Shown: piece after piece, positions 35,831 through 44,200 of the stretch
Layout: each line of letters begins with the position of its first letter
Numbering within the stretch: the first letter of the stretch is position 1
Origin: Verticiella sediminum
Lineage (GTDB): Bacteria; Pseudomonadota; Gammaproteobacteria; Burkholderiales; Burkholderiaceae_B
DNA: 64,000 bases
Reading direction: 5' to 3'
Assembly (NCBI RefSeq): GCF_007558815.1
Contig: NZ_VLTJ01000004.1
Location: 124,001-188,000 of the forward strand
Program-made: the position numbers and the translations under genes
Notes under the pieces: model-generated
Told to the model about the DNA's origin: nothing
Database searches by the model: none
Seen by the model: only the letters and a program-made list of their open reading frames with translations

Positions 35831-35898
35831 ATCCCCCACGCTGCGCCTCCGGCTTGCTGCCCCCAAGGGGCGCTTTCTTCCTTGGGACGGCCCGGCGG
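35831..35898. repeat. Intergenic GC-rich element (ccccaaggggcgc type)
   Basis: This stretch holds several inverted words (CCCCAAGGGG; GGCCCGG-type arms) and resembles dispersed extragenic elements that are common in betaproteobacterial genomes. It differs in sequence from the CCGCCCGGCCGCCCGAAGG repeat elsewhere in the window. It lies directly upstream of the Bug gene. Confidence 0.45.
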
Positions 35899-35927
35899 CA
35901 AAAACACAGACAATCCAGGAGACAGCA

Positions 35928-36896
35928 ATGCCATCGAAATCCGCCATGGCCATTCCGGTGTTCGTTGCGCTGTTCGGCATGGCAGCCGCCGGCGCAGCGC
36001 CATTGTCCGGGCAGCCCATCACGCTGATCGTTCCCCACGCGACCGGGACCGGCGTCGACGTCGTCGCCCGGGCGTTCGCCCCCCATCTGGAAAAGGCCCT
36101 GGGAACGTCCGTGGTGATCGAGAACCGGGTCGGGGCCAACGGGTCCATCGGTTCCGTGTTTGTCGCCCGCGCCAAGCCGGACGGCCACACGCTGCTCATG
36201 AACGCCAGTCCGCCCTTCGTGACCTACCCGATGACGCAGGACAAGCCGCTGTACGACGCTGAGCAGGACTTCTCTCCCATTGCCATGGTCGGATCGACAC
36301 CGATGGTGCTCGTCGTGTCGGCGAGTTCCGGTATCGATGGGATGGAGGCGTTCGTCCAACACGCGAAGAGCCACCCGGAATCGGCCAATTATGCGTCGCC
36401 GGGGCCGGGGTCGGCGGGTCATCTGGCGATGGAGCAACTGGCGGGCGTGGCCGGTATAGACATCGAACACGTGCTGTACAAGACGACTTCGCAATCCCTC
36501 ACCGACGTGGCGGCCGGCCATATTCTGTCGGCCTTCGTCTCGATCGTCTCGGCCGCGCCGCTGCTGGACAGCGGTCGGCTGCGGGCCATCGCGGTGGGTT
36601 CAGCCGAGCGCCTGCCGGCCTATCCGCAAGTGCCGACGTTGAAGGAGGCGATCGGGCTCCCGAATTTCGAAGCGGCTGTGTGGTACGGCTTCCTTGGGCC
36701 GAAGGGCATGTCCGAAGAAACCGTGCAGGCCGTCTATCGGGGCGTGGCTCAAGCCTACGACCTACCGGAGGCGCAGGCCATCATGCGCCAGCAGAGTGTC
36801 AGCGCTGAGTTGCAATCCCCGGAAGCGTTCAAGGAACGGTTGCAAGCGGATGCGGCCGATGCGAGGAAAGTGCTGGACGGTATCGTTCCTCAATGA
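35928..36896 (+). CDS. Bug-family periplasmic solute receptor (TctC-like)
   Basis: A 322-residue secreted receptor. Signal peptide (AIPVFVALFGMAAAGAA), then QPITLIVPHATGTGVDVVAR, ENRVGANGSIGS and DGHTLLMNASPPFVT. The ligand-loop ATGTG and PPFVT resemble the receptor at 31856 more than the other Bugs in the window. CCAGGAGAC precedes the ATG. It is the last gene of the rightward operon, converging on the GntR gene. Confidence 0.92.
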   Translation: MPSKSAMAIPVFVALFGMAAAGAAPLSGQPITLIVPHATGTGVDVVARAFAPHLEKALGTSVVIENRVGANGSIGSVFVARAKPDGHTLLMNASPPFVTYPMTQDKPLYDAEQDFSPIAMVGSTPMVLVVSASSGIDGMEAFVQHAKSHPESANYASPGPGSAGHLAMEQLAGVAGIDIEHVLYKTTSQSLTDVAAGHILSAFVSIVSAAPLLDSGRLRAIAVGSAERLPAYPQVPTLKEAIGLPNFEAAVWYGFLGPKGMSEETVQAVYRGVAQAYDLPEAQAIMRQQSVSAELQSPEAFKERLQADAADARKVLDGIVPQ

Positions 36897-36915
36897 CGCC
36901 GCCGCACCGTCCGGA

Positions 36916-37746
36916 TCAGTCGACTGCCGCCGCGTTGCGAGCCGCAGCCGGTGTCTTCGCGCTGCGCGGCCTGGAAGGGGCGCTGGCCTGAGCCGCCGAC
37001 GCTTGCCCTGCGTTGCCGGCCGGTGCTGCCTTCAGGTAGATGCGCTGCAATTGCATCAGGTGTTGCCGCATCACGTCGGCTGCGGCATCGGCATCCCGCT
37101 GTTCGAGTAGCTGTAGCATCTTGCGCCGCATCGGCATGACGGAACGGTTCGACGTCCGGCCCGTCTGCTCGACGAAGCGCTCGGTCAGTACGAGCACGGC
37201 GTCGGTCAGCAACTCCAGGATCGGGTTGCGCGTCATGCGTGCCAGGATCCGGTAGAAGTCCAGATTGAGCGAGGTACGCCGGGCCAGGTCGCCGGCATCG
37301 GCCGCCTGGCTCGCCTCCTGAACATTGTTTCGAAGCACGGCGAGTTCGCTGTCGTCGAAAGCCGAGCAGGCGAGGCGGACGACTTCCACCCCGAGCAGGA
37401 CGCGGACCTGTGTCAGATGCTCCGGGCGGATCGTGCCGAGCGCATAGAGATCGGAGAGCCCGGAAAGAACGGCTTCAGCGCCGCCTCCGCGCACCACGGG
37501 GCCACCATTCGCACCTAGGCGGATGTCCAGCAACCCCATGTTCGCAAGCGAACGCAAGGCCTGCCGGACCGAATTGCGGCTGACCTGGAACTGGCTGGAT
37601 AGCTCGCGTTCGGACGGCAGGCGGGAGCCGACCTTCAAGCGACCTTGCTGTAGGTGCTCGCGCACCTGGGCGATAATCTCGTCCGCAGGGCGGGGTCCGA
37701 CCACGGGCTGAAACTCCAGATCGGAGTTTCGTGAGGAACGCGTCAT
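36916..37746 (-). CDS. GntR-family regulator, FadR/FCD subgroup
   Basis: A 276-residue repressor-type regulator. The winged helix-turn-helix is clear (LKVGSRLPSERELSSQFQVS, then RNSVRQALRSLANMGLL), followed by an all-helical FCD effector domain (residues about 95-225) with NLDFYRILARMTRNP. The usual metal-binding pattern begins DxxFH; here it reads DFYR, so metal coordination may differ. A flexible Ala/Pro/Ser-rich tail of about 35 residues is unusual. It is divergent from a PaaX-like gene, and is a candidate to bind the TGGGTSAYCCA operators of the regulon. Confidence 0.9.
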   Translation of the reverse strand: MTRSSRNSDLEFQPVVGPRPADEIIAQVREHLQQGRLKVGSRLPSERELSSQFQVSRNSVRQALRSLANMGLLDIRLGANGGPVVRGGGAEAVLSGLSDLYALGTIRPEHLTQVRVLLGVEVVRLACSAFDDSELAVLRNNVQEASQAADAGDLARRTSLNLDFYRILARMTRNPILELLTDAVLVLTERFVEQTGRTSNRSVMPMRRKMLQLLEQRDADAAADVMRQHLMQLQRIYLKAAPAGNAGQASAAQASAPSRPRSAKTPAAARNAAAVD

Positions 37747-37810
37747 TTTTTGTGTTGCCTCTCAAACATCACGCCGCCAATCTTAGAGCATCTTCCGACC
37801 CATCCGTCGC
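37747..37810. promoter_or_regulatory. Divergent GntR/PaaX promoter region
   Basis: 64 bp between the two regulator genes. It contains an A/T-rich patch near the GntR start and CCGACCCAT (37795-37803), a half-site of the regulon operator on the minus strand (ATGGGTCGG). No complete palindrome is present. Confidence 0.45.
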
Positions 37811-38662
37811 ATGCCACGAACCGAGCCCGCCGTCACCGCCTCCGCATCGTCACCCGTCAACGCAGGCAGTGCCCGCTCCGTGTTGCTGACATTGCTGGGC
37901 GAGTTCGTCTATCCCGAGTCGACGCTCGTAGCGACGGGCGCTTTGCTGGAGGCGTTCGCATGCGTCGACATTGCGGAACGTTCGGCCAGACAGGCGATCA
38001 ACCGTTCCGCGGCAAGCGGCTGGATCGAGGCGGTCCGGGAAGGCCGCCGCGTTTCATGGCGCCTGACCGATAGCGGCCATGCACTCATCGCCCGCGGTTC
38101 GCGCCGCCTACGTGCGGTACGCGAACCGATGACGGATTGGGATGGACAATGGCTGTTGCTGCACGTCAGTGTTCCGGACGCCCAGCGCGTGCAGCGGCAG
38201 CGCTTGTACCGGGCTTTGAGCTGGGCCGGCTTCGGCAATCCGACGCCCGGCCTCTGGATTTGCCCACATAGCGACCGCGAGGCGGATCTGGGGCAGATCC
38301 TCACGGACCTGGAGCTGGTCAGCCAGGCACTGGTATTCATGGCACGTCACGTCGAGGTGGGAGTTGAACGAGCCGATCTGGTCCATCGGGCATGGGACCT
38401 TTCCGCGGTCGGAGCGCACTACGAGGAACTGCATGAGCAGTTCATTCCTGGGCGAAGTCGTTCCGGCGGTGCCTTGCGCGAACATATCCTGCTGGTCAAC
38501 GCCCTGCAGCGCCTGCCCTCGGTGGACCCTGGCCTGCCTCTGGCGCTGTTGCCGGAGGGTTGGCCGGGCCGGCCGGTGATTGCCGAGCTGGAGCGCTATC
38601 GTGCCGCCCTCGCGCCCAAGGCTCACGCCGAATGGCGAGCACTGCTCGGCAAGGCGGCGTGA
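37811..38662 (+). CDS. PaaX-family transcriptional regulator
   Basis: A 283-residue PaaX-like regulator. The N-terminal winged helix (ARSVLLTLLGEFVYPEST, then RSARQAINRSAASGWIE) and the central TWDG-like WDGQWLLLHVSVPD plus RALSWAGFGNPTPGLWICP are characteristic. PaaX proteins repress aromatic or fatty acyl-CoA catabolic genes and release DNA on binding the acyl-CoA. It is divergent from the GntR gene and converges on a VapC gene. It is the second candidate regulator of the CoA-catabolic region. Confidence 0.9.
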   Translation: MPRTEPAVTASASSPVNAGSARSVLLTLLGEFVYPESTLVATGALLEAFACVDIAERSARQAINRSAASGWIEAVREGRRVSWRLTDSGHALIARGSRRLRAVREPMTDWDGQWLLLHVSVPDAQRVQRQRLYRALSWAGFGNPTPGLWICPHSDREADLGQILTDLELVSQALVFMARHVEVGVERADLVHRAWDLSAVGAHYEELHEQFIPGRSRSGGALREHILLVNALQRLPSVDPGLPLALLPEGWPGRPVIAELERYRAALAPKAHAEWRALLGKAA

Positions 38663-38698
38663 GCCATTGAGCCGCGGGCGGCCACGCAGGCTTCAGGA

Positions 38699-39154
38699 TC
38701 ATCCCGCGGGTGGTGCCAGCACGGCCTCCAGCAGTGCATGGCGCGAGACGGCGAACGGATTGGCCACCGTGACGCCGCCCCAGGTGAAGCCCTCCTGGAG
38801 GTCTTCCGACAGCAGTAGCCGACAGCCTGCATGCGATGTCGCGGCCAGGACGATCGCGTCCCACACGCTCAAGTGATGATCGGTCGCCAGGTCTGTTGCG
38901 GCCAGCAGAACTTCCGGGGACGTGCCGAAAACCGGGAAGGTGTCGCCCCAACTCAACAAGGCGCTGCGGGCCTCGGCCCGCGACCTGCCGCCTTTTCGCA
39001 CCAGGACGTTGAACAACTCGCCCAGGACCTGGACGGGCAACATGACTCGATCGGGAGCGATGCGGCGCAAAAGGTCCAGGGCAAGGGCGCGTTTTTGCGC
39101 GTCATTGATGCCTTCTGCGTAGGCCAGCACATTGGTGTCGAGCGCGACTCTCAC
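38699..39154 (-). CDS. PIN-domain ribonuclease toxin (VapC-type)
   Basis: A 151-residue PIN protein with the acidic residues D6 (ALDTN), E46 (LGELFN), D99 (SVWDAIV) and D118 (SEDLQEG) in the expected spacing, so the nuclease should be active. The preceding antitoxin gene overlaps it by four bases (ATGA). The target RNA is unknown. Confidence 0.92.
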   Translation of the reverse strand: MRVALDTNVLAYAEGINDAQKRALALDLLRRIAPDRVMLPVQVLGELFNVLVRKGGRSRAEARSALLSWGDTFPVFGTSPEVLLAATDLATDHHLSVWDAIVLAATSHAGCRLLLSEDLQEGFTWGGVTVANPFAVSRHALLEAVLAPPAG

Positions 39155-39480
39155 GGCTCGCCCTCGCCCTGAAACGCTGGGCCGCCCCGGGTTGCCGTGT
39201 CCCCCTCGGAGGGCTGGCTGGGCGCAGCCCGGCGCTGGGGACGTTCATAGAGTTCGTCGCGTGTCCAGGAGCCCGCCTGCACGATGGGCTGGGTCCGCAG
39301 GCGCGACAGCAGTACCGCGCGCGTATCGGTGACGGCCGAGCGCCGTTCGTCGATGGGGACAATGCGGGCAACGGGACGGCCATGGCTGGTCACGACGTAG
39401 CTGCGGCCTTCTTCCCTGACTTCTCGAAGAATCCGGGAAAACCTGCGGTTGGCGTCGGCGGCGGATACGTCGTATTTCAT
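39151..39480 (-). CDS. Phd/YefM-type antitoxin
   Basis: A 109-residue antitoxin with the Phd fold at the N-terminus (MKYDVSAADANRRFSRILRE, SYVVTSHGRPVARIVP). After residue 80 a Pro/Gly/Glu-rich tail of about 29 residues is encoded by GC-rich, repeat-like DNA (39151-39240) and differs from the usual toxin-binding helix. The start follows from the fold; the longer frame enters the operator. It probably represses its own operon from the palindrome at 39496-39514. Confidence 0.88.
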   Translation of the reverse strand: MKYDVSAADANRRFSRILREVREEGRSYVVTSHGRPVARIVPIDERRSAVTDTRAVLLSRLRTQPIVQAGSWTRDELYERPQRRAAPSQPSEGDTATRGGPAFQGEGEP

Positions 39481-39495
39481 GTCATCCACGCGATT

Positions 39496-39514
39496 AGTAG
39501 TGATTTTAACTACT
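39496..39514 (+). promoter_or_regulatory. Autoregulatory palindrome of the toxin-antitoxin operon
   Basis: AGTAGT-gattttA-ACTACT-type inverted repeat (6-bp perfect arms at 39496-39501 and 39509-39514) in an AT-rich patch 16 bases upstream of the antitoxin start, the expected place for a Phd-type operator. Confidence 0.7.
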
Positions 39515-39567
39515 CTAGCGCAAGATAACCCCGTTGCCAACCGCGGCCGCGATCACCCACCCCCGCC

Positions 39568-40617
39568 TTACGGCGCCGGGTTCGGATACCTCACATGGAT
39601 CGCCTCGATCCCCGCCAGCACCTCGTCGGACAGCGTCACGTCCACGCTGGCGATGTTCTCGCGCAGTTGCTCCATCGAGGTCGCGCCGATCAGGTTGCTG
39701 CTGGTGAACGGCTGCCGGTTCACGAAGGCCAGCGCCATCTGGGCGGGCGAGAGCCCGTGCTCGCGCGCGAGCGCCACGTAGGCCGAGGTGGCCGCCTCGG
39801 CGGCCGGCTTGGTGTAGCGCGCGAAGCGGGTGAATTCGGTGATGCGGGCGCCGGCAGGGCGCGCGCCGTTCTCGTACTTGCCGCTCAGCCAGCCGAAGGC
39901 GAGCGGGGAGTAGGCGAGCAGGCCGAGGCCGTCGCGATGGCTGAATTCCGAGAGCCCGGTCTCGAAGGTGCGGTTGAGCAGGCTGTACGGGTTCTGCACG
40001 GTGACGATGCGCTCCAGGCCAAGCTCGCGCGCGGCCTGCAGAAAGCGCGCCACGCCCCAGGGCGTCTCGTTCGACACGCCGATGTGGCGCACCTTGCCCT
40101 GGCGCACGAAGTCCGAGAGCACGGTGAGGGTTTCCTCGATCGGCACGGTGACCGTGTCGTCGATCCACGGGTAGGACAGGCGGCCGAAGGTGGTGGTGTT
40201 GCGGTCCGGCCAGTGCAGTTGGTAGAGATCCACATGGTCCGTCTGCAGGCGCTGCAGGCTGCCGTGCAGGGCGGCTTCGAGGTTGGGCCGGTCGAACTGG
40301 TTGGCCTCGCCGCGGATGTGCCTGGGGTTGTGCGGCTGGCGCGCCGGGCCGGCGATCTTGGTGGCCAGCACGATGCGGCTGCGCGCCTTGCTGCGGGCGA
40401 GCCAGGTGCCGATGTAGGCCTCGGTGCGGCCCTGAGTCTCGGCCTTGGGCGGCACCGGATACATCTCGGCCGTGTCGATCAGGGTGACGCCCTGGTCCAG
40501 GGCGTAGTCGAGCTGTTCGTGGGCTTCGCTTTCCGTGTTCTGCTGGCCCCAGGTCATGGTGCCCAGGCCGATCAGGCTGACGTCGATGTCGGAACTGCCG
40601 AGCTTGCGATACTGCAT
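39568..40617 (-). CDS. Aldo/keto reductase (Tas-like)
   Basis: A 349-residue NADPH-dependent aldo/keto reductase of the Tas/YajO group. The catalytic tetrad region (LIDTAEMYPV with Asp and Tyr; VLATKI with Lys; LYQLHWPD with His) is complete. The ATG at 40617 (MQYRKLGSSDIDVS) matches the family start; the longer frame reads through the 3' spacer. It may share a transcript with the upstream PCuAC gene (31 bp gap). Confidence 0.92.
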   Translation of the reverse strand: MQYRKLGSSDIDVSLIGLGTMTWGQQNTESEAHEQLDYALDQGVTLIDTAEMYPVPPKAETQGRTEAYIGTWLARSKARSRIVLATKIAGPARQPHNPRHIRGEANQFDRPNLEAALHGSLQRLQTDHVDLYQLHWPDRNTTTFGRLSYPWIDDTVTVPIEETLTVLSDFVRQGKVRHIGVSNETPWGVARFLQAARELGLERIVTVQNPYSLLNRTFETGLSEFSHRDGLGLLAYSPLAFGWLSGKYENGARPAGARITEFTRFARYTKPAAEAATSAYVALAREHGLSPAQMALAFVNRQPFTSSNLIGATSMEQLRENIASVDVTLSDEVLAGIEAIHVRYPNPAP

Positions 40618-40648
40618 GCTGACTCCTGTGAGGTTCGGGGCTGTGGGT

Positions 40649-41170
40649 TCAGTGCGTGCTCTTGCCGGCCGGGCTGCGCACGGCACAAGGGGCGGTGAGC
40701 TGGCCGTCTCCGCCGAAGGCGAAGGTGACCGAGATGGTCTGGCCAGGGGCGAGGGCGGCCGTCGGCTTCTCCAGCATGGCGTGATAGCCGCCGGGCGCGA
40801 ACTCGAAGGTGCCGCCGGCCGGGATATCCACCGCGTCGGTGTGCTGCATGCGCGCGGTGCCGTCCTGGGTGACGGTCCGGTGCAGCATGGTCTGGCCGAA
40901 GGCCGCGCTGGCGATGCCGGTCAGGCGCAGTGCGCTGCCGGTCTCGTTGCGCAGCGTGAAGTAGGCGGCCGAGGGCAGGTTCTGCGGCATGGCGCGGACC
41001 CAGCATTCGGTGACGGCGACGCCCTCGATGGCCTGGCCGGCCACTGGCGCACCGGCGCCGTGATGCGCGTGGCCGCTGCCGGGGCCGTCTTCGTGGCCAG
41101 GGACGTGGTGGGCATGGGCGAGGCCGGCGCTGGCGCACAAGGCCAGGCCGGCGAGCAGACGGTGGAACAT
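40649..41170 (-). CDS. PCu(A)C-type periplasmic copper chaperone
   Basis: A 173-residue secreted protein. A signal peptide (LLAGLALCASAGLAHA) precedes a His-rich mature N-terminus (HHVPGHEDGPGSGHAHHGAG). The Cu(I) motif H-x10-M-x21-H-x-M is readable in LHRTVTQDGTARM and GGYHAML. These proteins deliver Cu(I) to the CuA site of cytochrome c oxidase. The extra His tail could bind Cu(II). Confidence 0.92.
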   Translation of the reverse strand: MFHRLLAGLALCASAGLAHAHHVPGHEDGPGSGHAHHGAGAPVAGQAIEGVAVTECWVRAMPQNLPSAAYFTLRNETGSALRLTGIASAAFGQTMLHRTVTQDGTARMQHTDAVDIPAGGTFEFAPGGYHAMLEKPTAALAPGQTISVTFAFGGDGQLTAPCAVRSPAGKSTH

Positions 41171-41261
41171 GGACTCCTCGCGATGATGCCGCCGCGCGCA
41201 GGAAAGGGCGCGGCAAGCCAGCCCCGATTCTAGTCCAGGGTGGCCGCGCGCCCGGCGCGCA

Positions 41262-44200
41262 TCAGTTCAGGTTGCCCATGCGTTCCAGGAATCGCACCAG
41301 ATCGTCCAGGGGCATTGGCCGGGCGAGGAAATAGCCCTGGAACTCGTCGCAGCGGTTGCGCTTGAGGAACTCCAGTTGGGCCTCGGTTTCCACGCCTTCG
41401 GCGACCACGCGCAGGCCGAGATTGTGGGCCATCGAGATGATCGCCTTGGAGATTGCCGCATCGTTGCCGTCGATGTTGATGTCGCGCACGAAGGAGCGGT
41501 CGATCTTGACGTAGTCGATCGGCAGGTTCTTCAGATAGGACAGGCTGGAGAAGCCGGTGCCGAAGTCGTCGATGCTCACGCGCACACCGAGCTCCTTGAG
41601 CTCGTGCAGGGTGGCGATCACGCTCTCCGTGTCCTCGAGCAGCACGCTCTCGGTGATCTCGAGCTCCAGGGCGTAGGCCGGCAGGCCGGTGCGCCTGAGC
41701 GTGTCCTTCAGGCCGGAGGTGAAGTCGCGGCGCTGGAACTGCATGGGCGAGATGTTCACCGCCACGCAGAAGTTGGACAGCCCCTGGCTGTACAGCCATT
41801 GATTGTGCGAGCACGCGGTCTCCAGCGCCCACGCGCCCAGCGCGACGATCTGGCCCGTCTCCTCGGCCACCTTGATGAACTCGGAGGGCGGGACGGCGCC
41901 GCGCTCGGGATGGTTCCAGCGCGCGAGGGCCTCGATGCCGGCCACCTTGCCCGTCACGCGCTCGAACTTGGGCTGGTAGTGCAACTGCAACTGGCTGGTC
42001 GCGAGCGCGGCGCGCAGCTCGTTGCGCAGCCGCACGCGCTCGTGCACCCGCTCGCTCATGTCCCGGCTGTGCCACTGGAAGTTGTTGCGCCCCTCGTGCT
42101 TGGCCTTGTACATGGCCAGGTCGGCCTCCTGCACCAGGCTCATCGGGTCGTCCAGCGCATGCCCGACATAGGTGATGCCGGCGCTCGCGGTGATGTGCTG
42201 GTTGCCGCCCATGATCTCGTAGGGCTGGGCGATCGCGCCGATCAGCCGCTGCGTCATGCGTTCGGCCTGCTCGCGCTGCACGTCGAACAGCACCACGATG
42301 AATTCGTCGCCGCTCAGGCGGGCGACCAGGTCACGCGGGCGCACGTTCTCGCGCATGCGGCGGGCCACTTCGACCAGGATGGCGTCGCCCACGACGTGTC
42401 CCATCGAATCGTTGATCGGCTTGAAGCCGTCCAGGTCGACGAACACCACGGCCATGCCCTGGCCGACCGCCTGCGGCACGCGGCCCAGCTCGTTGAGCCG
42501 CTGCTCGAGCATGCGCCGGTTCGGCAGGTCGGTGAGCAGGTCGTGGTTGGCGATGTGGGAAAGCTGCGCCTCGGCTTCCTTTTCGTCGGTGACGTCGCGC
42601 AGGATGCAGATGTAGTGCGTGACCGCGCCCTGGCCGTCGCGCACCGGCGCGATGTACAGGTCGCACCAGAAGGTGCTGCCGTCCTTGCGGTAGTTGAGCA
42701 TCACCGCATGGACGTCCTGCTCCTGGCGCAGGCGGTGTTCGATGCCTTCGATCTGCGTGCGGTCGGTGGCCGAGCCGTAGAGGAAACTGAGGTTGCGGCC
42801 CACCGTCTCGCTGGGCGGGTAGCCCGTGATGCGCCCGAAAGCCGGGTTGGCGTAGATCAGGGGCGAGCCGGGCGTGCGCGCGTCGATGATCATCACCGCG
42901 TTGTGGCTGGCCTGCAGCGCGCGCTTGAGCACGCGCAGCTCCTCTTCCGATGCCTTGCGCAGGCGCACGTCGCGCAGCGAGAGCAGGCGCATCTGGGTGC
43001 CGTCCCAGTCGGTCTCCGAGCCCAGCACTTCCACGTCGATGGTCTCGCCGTGCGGACCTTCCAGCGGCCATTCGAAGAGCGTGGTGTCGGCGCCGCGCCG
43101 GCTGGCGAGTTCGGCGAGCTCGGCGCCGCGGCGTCCCAGGGCGGCGCCGAGCAGGGTGCGCGCGGCGGGGTTGGCGTACTGCACGCGGCCCTGCGGGCTG
43201 ACCACCAGCAGGGCGTCGCGGTTGTCGTCCAGCAACTGGCGGAACGAGCGTTCCTTGCGTGCCAGATCGCGCGTGACGCGGATCTCCTCGGTGATCTCGC
43301 GGGCGGCCAGGTAGATCGCGTCGTCCGAACCCAGGGCCGCGCGGATGCGCATCCAGATCACGTGGCCGTCGCGATGGTTGCCGCGCAGGTCCAGGTCGTA
43401 GATCGATTCGCCGCGGCCCAGACGGCGCAGCGCGTTGTCGAGCAGGGTGCGGTCGTCCTCGTGGATCAGGTCGGTGAGCTGGCGGCCGACCACGCTTTCG
43501 GCGCGGTAGCCCGTCACCCGGGCGAAGGCGGGGTTCACCTGCAGCAGCACGCCCGCATGGTTCACCATGCCGAGCATCTCCGGCGAGAGCAGGAAGAACT
43601 GGGTACGCTCCTGCAGGGCGCGCTCGATGCGCCGGCGCTCGGTGATGTCCTTGGCGATCACGAAGATCCCGACGAAGGCGCTGTCCACCGAGATGGGAAC
43701 CGTCGTCGCCTCGGTCTCGAAAGTGACGCCGTGGTGGTTCACGCCGGTCACCTGCAGGTGCTGGGCGTTGCCCGCCAGCGTGCGGCGGAACATCGCGCTC
43801 ACCTCGGGCTGGTCCGCGGGCACCACGAATTCGCGCACGGCCCGGCCGAGCAGTTCGCCCTCGGACAGGCCGAACAGGCGCTGCGTCGCCGGATTGCACG
43901 AGGAGATGCGCGCCTTCAGGTCGACCGAGAACACGGCGTCCGGGTTGAACGCAACCAGCGAGCGATAGCGCTGTTCGCCTTGCTGCAGCTCGGCGCGCGC
44001 ACGCACCCGCTCCAGGGCGATGGCCGCGTATTGCGCCGCATCGTTGAGCAGGCGCAGATCGAAATCCTGGCTGGCGGCCGAGAGCAGCAGCGAGGCCTGG
44101 CCGAGCAGTTTGCCGTCCGGCGAGATCAGCGGTTGGGCGAGCACGGTGGTATAGCCCGCCGCGGCCAGCGCATCGCGCGCGCCGCGCGGCCAGGGCGGAT

